From positions 27,952 to 34,982 of the forward strand of contig DKII01000167.1 of assembly GCA_002454125.1 (NCBI GenBank): DNA of 7,031 nt, in the 5' to 3' direction. The DNA comes from Novosphingobium sp. UBA6722. Its GTDB lineage: Bacteria > Pseudomonadota > Alphaproteobacteria > Sphingomonadales > Sphingomonadaceae. Made by a program: the position numbers and the translations under genes. This document shows positions 1 through 4,569 of the stretch, piece after piece; position 1 is the first letter of the stretch; every line of letters starts with the position of its first letter. The notes beneath the pieces are model-generated. The model was not told the DNA's origin. It was given only the letters and a program-made list of their open reading frames with translations, and made no database searches.

Positions 1-36
1 GCCCATCCGGCGCGGCGGCCTTTCGTTTGCGCCCCA

Positions 37-480
37 TTAATCTCGGGCGCGATCGAGCACTTCGCGCAACTGCCTTAGCAGTTCAAGCAAGCGCACCTGA
101 TCCGGCTGGGCCAGCGCCGTATCGACTATCGGCAGCAATGGCATGATTGCCGCAATGCAGGCCTGGCGCATGGCCTCGCCTGTATCGGTAAGCCTTACCT
201 GCTTGCCGCGCCCGTCAGCCGGATCGTCGGCAATCTCCACCAGGCCGCGCTGGACCAACCGGCCAAGCGTGCTGGTCATGGTCGCGCGGCTGACCTGCAT
301 GGCCGCCGCGATTGTACCGGGCGACTGGCTGGGCCGGGCCCGGCGCGAAAGATGCTGCAAAACCCCGAACTGGGCCCGGGTCATACCGCGCGGCAGGGAC
401 CGCTCAAAGGCGGTGCCGCCGAGTTGGTCGATAATCCCGATTTCGGTGAACAGTTGAAAGGCAAGCGGATCTTCGGTCAT
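37..480 (-). CDS. MarR-family winged-helix transcriptional regulator
   Basis: This 147-residue protein has the length and layout of a MarR dimeric repressor. Seen: an N-terminal helical part (about 1-30), a helix beginning TRAQFGVLQHL (34-44), a helix-turn-helix around residues 55-80 with the recognition helix near VSRATMTSTLGRLVQRGL, then a wing containing the family signature (DPADGRGKQVRLTDTG, 86-101), and a C-terminal dimerisation helix. The only cysteine is C108, so it lacks the N-terminal sensor cysteine of OhrR-type members. The ATG sits in an ATGA overlap with the stop of the upstream nitroreductase-like gene, and a GGAGG lies 11 bases upstream, inside that gene; translational coupling is likely. 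It is the last gene of a two-gene operon and probably represses it by binding the palindromes at 1610-1649. The ligand is unknown. The family call is firm; the target is inferred. Confidence 0.93.
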   Translation of the reverse strand: MTEDPLAFQLFTEIGIIDQLGGTAFERSLPRGMTRAQFGVLQHLSRRARPSQSPGTIAAAMQVSRATMTSTLGRLVQRGLVEIADDPADGRGKQVRLTDTGEAMRQACIAAIMPLLPIVDTALAQPDQVRLLELLRQLREVLDRARD

Positions 481-1598
481 GCGCGCAGGTGGGCCTCCAG
501 CGGATAGCGGGCAGCGGGGCGGACCGGATCGGCCAGCCCCAGCCGCGCCAGCATCTGTAGCCGAGCCCCCGGCTCTGGCACCAGCAAACGATGCACGGAC
601 GCAAAGAGCTCGGCCATTTCGGGATATTCCTGCAAGGACTGGCTGAGCGGGTGGATCGCGACCCCGGCCGCAGCGGCGCGCAGGGTTAGCCGGGCATAGG
701 CACGTCCCGCCGCAATCTGGCTGGCCCGGCTGTTGTCCGGGGTTGCGATCCAGGCGGCGGCCGGGATCGAAGCATAGGTGGTTTGCAGATCTTCCAGTCC
801 CAGCCGGTAGGCCGTGCTCGCCGGATCGGCGATGCTGGCACGGGTGGTCATGCCCAGCGCGGCGGTAGCCTCGATCAGCGGACCCGAAAGCGCCAGTCCA
901 TCCGGCTTTGCATCGATCTCCGCTGCGCCGATCCGCAGCAGATCGACGCTTTCCTGATGCGTCCGGGGGGTTCGCGTCTCGCGGGTGATTGCCGCCAAGG
1001 TGATCTGCCGCAGGGCTTCGAGCAGGGCCGGATCATCGCTGAAGGTCACGCCCTGCTCGGTCAGGCTCGCCAGCCGGCCTGCCGGGAGCGGGCGATAGAC
1101 CAGGCGGTTGGTCCGCCGCGCGGCGATGGCCGGCAGCAAGGGATCAAGGCGAAGTGCCGGGTCGGGCACAAAGCGCAACCGCGCGACTGGACGACTGTCG
1201 AGGCGCGGCTGGGCCTCGCCATCCGGAAAGGGGCTCACCTCCAGCCGCTGCCCGCGCGAGCTGGCGGCAATGCTGGCGAGTTCAATGAAGGCCCCAAAGC
1301 CAATGGTGATCTGTCGGTCAAAGGGGTCGGTCTGGGGCAAGCGCTTGGCCAGGTCGCAGGTCAGCGAGGCGCCATCCTGACCATCAAGACGGATCAGCCA
1401 CGGCTGGCGGTTGTGCGGATTGGGGGCAAGGATGGCGTGGCGGAAGGCGTCGAGCCGCGCATCGGCTACTGGTCTGGCGAGGTCGCGCCATGGTCCAATC
1501 GCCGCGTCGGGCTGACGTATGACCCGCCAGGTTCCCGCGGCGGCGCCCGCGACCAACATGCCGCCCAATCCTGCTATTACCTGTCGCCGCGAAGCCAT
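477..1598 (-). CDS. Tat-exported nitroreductase-like (Acg-type) FMN oxidoreductase
   Basis: This 373-residue protein begins with a twin-arginine leader: MASRRQVIAG followed by a small hydrophobic Gly/Ala-rich stretch to about residue 23, so export of a folded, cofactor-loaded protein or membrane anchoring is expected. The body resembles the divergent Acg-type nitroreductases: a PNPHNRQPW motif (59-67), DPFDRQITIGFGAFIELASIAA (91-112, the usual flavin-side helix), RRTNR (161-165), and a C-terminal HPLSQSLQEYPEM (316-328) followed by ARLGLADPVRPAARYPLE. Known members bind FMN, some as flavin-storing rather than catalytic proteins, so activity on nitro compounds or quinones is only possible. The ATG at 1598 was chosen over an in-frame TTG at 1610 because a GGAGG lies 5 bases before it and would fall inside the longer form. 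It is the first gene of an operon with the MarR regulator, behind the operator at 1610-1649. Confidence 0.85.
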   Translation of the reverse strand: MASRRQVIAGLGGMLVAGAAAGTWRVIRQPDAAIGPWRDLARPVADARLDAFRHAILAPNPHNRQPWLIRLDGQDGASLTCDLAKRLPQTDPFDRQITIGFGAFIELASIAASSRGQRLEVSPFPDGEAQPRLDSRPVARLRFVPDPALRLDPLLPAIAARRTNRLVYRPLPAGRLASLTEQGVTFSDDPALLEALRQITLAAITRETRTPRTHQESVDLLRIGAAEIDAKPDGLALSGPLIEATAALGMTTRASIADPASTAYRLGLEDLQTTYASIPAAAWIATPDNSRASQIAAGRAYARLTLRAAAAGVAIHPLSQSLQEYPEMAELFASVHRLLVPEPGARLQMLARLGLADPVRPAARYPLEAHLRA

Positions 1599-1603
1599 GG
1601 CCA

Positions 1604-1608
1604 CCTCC
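1604..1608 (-). promoter_or_regulatory. Ribosome binding site deciding the start of the nitroreductase-like gene
   Basis: A perfect GGAGG on the minus strand lies 5 bases upstream of the ATG at 1598. An in-frame TTG at 1610 would place this site inside the coding sequence and would put MEVA ahead of the Tat motif. The site therefore supports the shorter protein, which begins MASRRQ. Confidence 0.8.
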
Positions 1609-1609
1609 A

Positions 1610-1649
1610 ATGATTCGATATCAAACTATATAATTCGATATCGAATCAT
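1610..1649. promoter_or_regulatory. Compound palindromic operator, probable MarR binding region
   Basis: Bases 1610-1622 and 1637-1649 are perfect 13-base inverted repeats separated by 14 bases. Within them lie two related palindromes: ATTCGATATCGAAT at 1633-1646, perfectly symmetric over 14 bases, and ATTCGATATCAAAC at 1613-1626, sharing its first 10 bases and then diverging. Their starts are exactly 20 bases apart, about two helical turns, so two dimers could bind the same DNA face. MarR proteins typically bind palindromes of this size overlapping their own promoters, and a MarR gene is in the operon just downstream. Binding by that protein is inferred from position and symmetry. I saw no second copy elsewhere in the window. 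Confidence 0.75.
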
Positions 1650-1655
1650 CTGCAA
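1625..1655 (-). promoter_or_regulatory. Predicted promoter of the nitroreductase-marR operon
   Basis: On the minus strand TTGCAG (1650-1655) acts as a weak -35, followed by exactly 17 bases and TATATA (1627-1632) as -10; TATAGT (1625-1630) is an alternative -10 with a 19-base spacer. The start of transcription would fall near 1617-1620, giving a leader of about 20 bases that contains the GGAGG site. The spacer is almost exactly filled by the perfect 14-base palindrome, and the second palindrome covers the predicted start site, so a bound repressor would block RNA polymerase. The -35 match is poor, so the assignment rests mainly on spacing and position. Confidence 0.55.
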
Positions 1656-1670
1656 GTGCGGCGGGGTGTG

Positions 1671-3098
1671 CTACTTCCCCGCGTAGGCCGCGACCAGTTC
1701 GCCCAGGAAATCGCGCCCGGTGTAGAGCGCGGCCACTTCCAGCCGCTCGTTGAGGCCGTGGACGCCGTTGCCGTCGCTATCGCCCCACATCCCCGGCACG
1801 CCGTAAGTCGGGATGCCGACTGCGCCGAGGAAGGTGGCGTCGGTATAGCCATTGGCCATCACCGGCACGAGCGGCACGCCCGGGAAGTACTTGGCGACCA
1901 GCTTGCGCGCGGGTTCGACCACCTTGGGATCGAGCGGCGGGTTGGGCGGGCTGGGCCGCAGCGGCGCGAGCGCGGTGACGGTCACGCCGGGATCGCCGAT
2001 GATGGTCGAGAGCTCCTGCCGGATCGCCTCGACCGAGTGGCCGGGGAAGATCCGGCAATTCACATTGGCCTGGGCCCGCTGCGGCAGCGCGTTACGGGCA
2101 TGGCCGGCGTCCAGCATCGTCGCGACGCAGGTGGTGCGCAGGTTCGAATGGAGGAACGGTTCGGCATTGACCACGGCCTCGACCGCCTTGTCGGCCGGGT
2201 TCTCGGCCAGCGCGACCATCGCCTTGCCCACGGCATCGCCGCGCCCGGCCCCGGCCACCTTGAAATAGGTCCGGGTGGTGTCGGTGAATTCTAGCGGGAA
2301 GCTGTGGGCCTCGATCTTCTTGAGCGCACCCGCAAGCTGGTAGATCGCATTGTCGGGCCGCGGGACCGAGCTGTGCCCGCCCGGATTGCGCGCTTCGAGC
2401 TGGTAGTTGGCGAAGGTCTTTTCCCCAACCTGGATCGTCTGCTCAACCACCTTGCCGCCGGCCGCGACCGCCTTGCCATTGGTGCCGCCACCGCCGCCTT
2501 CATTGAGCGCGAATTCGGCGTCGATCAGCTCGCGCTTGTTGGCGGCGAGCCACTCAGCCCCGTTGAAGGCGCCGTTGGTTTCCTCACCGCAGGTCAGCGC
2601 CATTTTCAGCGTGCGCTTGGCCCGCGTCCCGGCCTTGGCGTGGCTAATCAGGATATCGGTCCAGATCGCCGCCAGCCCCTTGGTGTCCGAGGTGCCGCGG
2701 CCATAAAAATAGCCGTCCTCCTCGATCAGGGTGTAGGGATCGCGTTCCCAGTCGGCCCGCTTGGCCGCGACCACATCGATATGGGCGATCAGCAGCAAGG
2801 GCTTCAGCGTCTTCGAACTGCCCGGCAGGACGGCGACGAGGCCGCCTTCCTTGGGGTGCGCCGGATCGGCGAAGAGGGTCAGCTGGTCATCCTTGAAGCC
2901 GGCCGCCTTCATCCGCGCCGCCACCCGCTCGGCCGCCAGGGTGCAGCTGCCGGTGGTGATCGAGGTATCGGTCTCGATCATCTCCTTGAACAGTGCACGC
3001 AGCTCGGCCTTCTGCGGGGAAAGCGGCGCCGGCTGGGCCAAAGCGCTGGTTGCCGCCAGCGCACAGGCCAGCGTGATCCCGGTTTTCAGCATTGGCAT
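1671..3098 (-). CDS. Exported M20-family zinc metallopeptidase, downstream paralogue
   Basis: This 475-residue protein starts with a Sec signal peptide (MPMLKTGITLACALAATSALA, cleavage probably before QPAP) and has the full set of M20 di-zinc ligands: H106 and D108 in AHIDVV, bridging D138 in GRGTSDTKG, catalytic E172 and ligand E173 in TCGEET, E200 in LNEGGGG, and H447 in VHGLNER. H242 in NPGGHSS belongs to the inserted lid/dimerisation domain (about 235-365), whose His completes the neighbouring active site in known members. The family hydrolyses dipeptides, acyl-amino acids or small peptides; substrate cannot be read here. Start choice is between ATGs at 3098 and 3092: GAGG at 3104-3107 is 5 bases from the first, so I used it. 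It is the last gene of the peptidase cluster, 7 bases after its closely similar paralogue. No intrinsic terminator is evident after it. Confidence 0.92.
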   Translation of the reverse strand: MPMLKTGITLACALAATSALAQPAPLSPQKAELRALFKEMIETDTSITTGSCTLAAERVAARMKAAGFKDDQLTLFADPAHPKEGGLVAVLPGSSKTLKPLLLIAHIDVVAAKRADWERDPYTLIEEDGYFYGRGTSDTKGLAAIWTDILISHAKAGTRAKRTLKMALTCGEETNGAFNGAEWLAANKRELIDAEFALNEGGGGGTNGKAVAAGGKVVEQTIQVGEKTFANYQLEARNPGGHSSVPRPDNAIYQLAGALKKIEAHSFPLEFTDTTRTYFKVAGAGRGDAVGKAMVALAENPADKAVEAVVNAEPFLHSNLRTTCVATMLDAGHARNALPQRAQANVNCRIFPGHSVEAIRQELSTIIGDPGVTVTALAPLRPSPPNPPLDPKVVEPARKLVAKYFPGVPLVPVMANGYTDATFLGAVGIPTYGVPGMWGDSDGNGVHGLNERLEVAALYTGRDFLGELVAAYAGK

Positions 3099-3107
3099 TC
3101 CCCCCTC
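3099..3107 (-). promoter_or_regulatory. G-rich ribosome binding site between the two M20 genes
   Basis: The minus strand reads GAGGGGGGA directly before the ATG at 3098 and overlaps the TGA stop (3106-3108) of the upstream M20 gene. GAGG is 5 bases from that ATG. A second in-frame ATG at 3092 would be 11 bases from GAGG but about 7 from the following G run, so either start is usable; both give a working signal peptide. Confidence 0.6.
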
Positions 3108-4545
3108 AGCGCCCCTTCGGGCTGGCATAGGCCTTGACCAGTTCGGTCAGCATGTCGCGCCCGGTATAGACCGCCTTGACGATCGCCCGCTCGTTTAGCC
3201 CGTGCGCGCCATTGCCATCGGGATCACCATAGAGCCCCGGTGGGCCATAGGAGGGGATGCCGATCGCGCCGAAATAGATCCCGTCGGTCGCGCCGGTCGA
3301 CATCATCGGCACCAGCGGCACGCCGGGGTAATACTTGGCGACCAGCTTTTCGACTGGTTCGAGCATTTCCTTGGTCAGCGGCGGCGGCACCGCGATCGGT
3401 CCGCGATCGTCAACCTTGGTCACGGTCATGCGCGGATCGGCGATCACCTGCTCCAGCGTCTTGCGTACTTCCTCATAGCCCACCCCTGGGAAAATCCGGC
3501 AGTTGACCAGCGCCCCGGCGCGCTGCGGCAGGGCATTGTTGGCATGGCCGCCATCGAGCAGGGTCGCGACGCAGGTGGTGCGCAGGGTGGAGTGATAAGT
3601 GCGATCCTTGTCGAGGATCGCCACGGCCGCCTTGTCCTGCGGGTTGGCAACCACGGCCAGCATGGCCTTGCCAACCTCGTCATTGCGCACCGCCCCCTGG
3701 CGCGAGAAGAAGGCCTTGGTCGTGTCGGTCAGCATGACCGGGAATTCGAACTCGCGCAGCTTCACCAGGGCATCGGACAGCTCGTAGATCGCATTGTCGC
3801 GGATCGGGATTGACGAGTGGCCGCCCGGATTGGTCGCCTCGATCCGGTAATTGCCGACGGTCTTTTCGCCGACATGGAAGTTCTGCGCGACGACCGTGCC
3901 CTTGCCATCGGTGCGCCCGCCGCCGCCTTCGTTGAGGACGAATTCGGCATCGATCAGGTCGCGCCGGTTCTCGGTCAGCCAGCGCGCGCCGTTGAAGGCC
4001 CAGCTGGTTTCTTCACCGCAGGTCAGCGCCAGCTTGATCGTCCGCTTGGGCTTGTAGCCTTCGGCCCGGAAGCGTTCGAGCATGTCGACCCAGATCGCCG
4101 CCAGCGCCTTCATGTCAGAGGTGCCGCGGCCATAGAAATAGCCGTCTTCCTCGAACAGGGTGTAGGGATCGCGGGTCCAGTCCTCACGCTTGGCGACGAC
4201 CACGTCGATATGGCCGAGCAGCAGCATCGGCTTCAGCGTCTTCGAGGTACCCGGGAAGACGGCGACGATGCCGCCTTCCTTCGGGTGTTCCGGCACGGAA
4301 AACTGGGTCAGCTCCGATTGCTGGAAACCGTTGGCCAGCATGTGCTGTTCGATCTTGCCGGCCAGCGCGGTGCAGCTGCCGGTGGTGATCGAGGTGTCGG
4401 TTTCCACCATCTCCTTGTAGAGCGCGCGGAACTTGGCCCGCCCCGCAGACTGTGCGTCGGGCGGCAGCGTGTCCTGGGCCTGGGCCTGGGCCCCGACCAG
4501 ACCCAGCACCAGCGCCGAAGCGATCCCCAATAGACGTGCCTTCAT
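3106..4545 (-). CDS. Exported M20-family zinc metallopeptidase, upstream paralogue
   Basis: This 479-residue protein opens with a Sec signal peptide (MKARLLGIASALVLGLVGAQAQA, cleavage probably before QD). All M20 metal ligands are present: H112 and D114 in GHIDVV, D144 in GRGTSDMKA, E178 (general base) and E179 in TCGEET, E206 in LNEGGGG and H448 in AHGLNER, with H243 in NPGGHSS in the lid/dimerisation domain. It is collinear with the downstream M20 gene: over the 42 residues starting at GHIDVV, 35 are identical. They clearly arose by tandem duplication but have since diverged. Four cysteines (C58, C176, C325, C349) match the neighbour's. The ATG is preceded by AAGGGGA at a 6-base spacing. 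It lies 24 bases after the S9 peptidase stop, so co-transcription and a shared periplasmic peptide-breakdown role are likely. Substrate unknown. Confidence 0.93.
   Translation of the reverse strand: MKARLLGIASALVLGLVGAQAQAQDTLPPDAQSAGRAKFRALYKEMVETDTSITTGSCTALAGKIEQHMLANGFQQSELTQFSVPEHPKEGGIVAVFPGTSKTLKPMLLLGHIDVVVAKREDWTRDPYTLFEEDGYFYGRGTSDMKALAAIWVDMLERFRAEGYKPKRTIKLALTCGEETSWAFNGARWLTENRRDLIDAEFVLNEGGGGRTDGKGTVVAQNFHVGEKTVGNYRIEATNPGGHSSIPIRDNAIYELSDALVKLREFEFPVMLTDTTKAFFSRQGAVRNDEVGKAMLAVVANPQDKAAVAILDKDRTYHSTLRTTCVATLLDGGHANNALPQRAGALVNCRIFPGVGYEEVRKTLEQVIADPRMTVTKVDDRGPIAVPPPLTKEMLEPVEKLVAKYYPGVPLVPMMSTGATDGIYFGAIGIPSYGPPGLYGDPDGNGAHGLNERAIVKAVYTGRDMLTELVKAYASPKGR
4473..4492. repeat. 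Three tandem CCTGGG hexamers in a signal peptide
   Basis: Three perfect copies of CCTGGG (4473-4490) plus two further bases encode, on the minus strand, AQAQAQ at the end of the signal peptide of the upstream M20 peptidase. Gain or loss of units would keep the frame and only shift the cleavage region. It may simply reflect the liking of signal peptidase for small residues. Confidence 0.6.
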
Positions 4546-4569
4546 TGCAATCCCCTTCCCTGAAACGGT

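Noticed and set aside
1..40. Possible 3' end of a plus-strand gene (frame ending PHTAA-like at 38-40) or a terminator after marR
   Set aside because: Only 13 codons are open in that frame and nothing in them is recognisable. The GGCGC/GCGCC pairing on the minus strand is 5 bp with a long loop and no U tract.
783..1613. Long plus-strand open frame opposite the nitroreductase-like gene
   Set aside because: It is antisense to a gene with clear family motifs, its product is rich in Arg, Gly and Gln with no recognisable domain, and such mirror frames are expected at this GC content.
3108..3128. Longer N terminus for the downstream M20 peptidase beginning MPARRGAEGG
   Set aside because: It would overlap the end of the preceding gene, put ten polar residues before the signal peptide, and leave the G-rich ribosome binding site inside the coding region.
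2304..4533. Plus-strand open frames opposite the two M20 genes (2304-3137, 3202-3813, 3817-4533)
   Set aside because: They mirror each other because the M20 genes are paralogous, which can mimic a conserved family. They have no plausible ribosome binding sites or domains and are explained by the minus-strand coding constraint.
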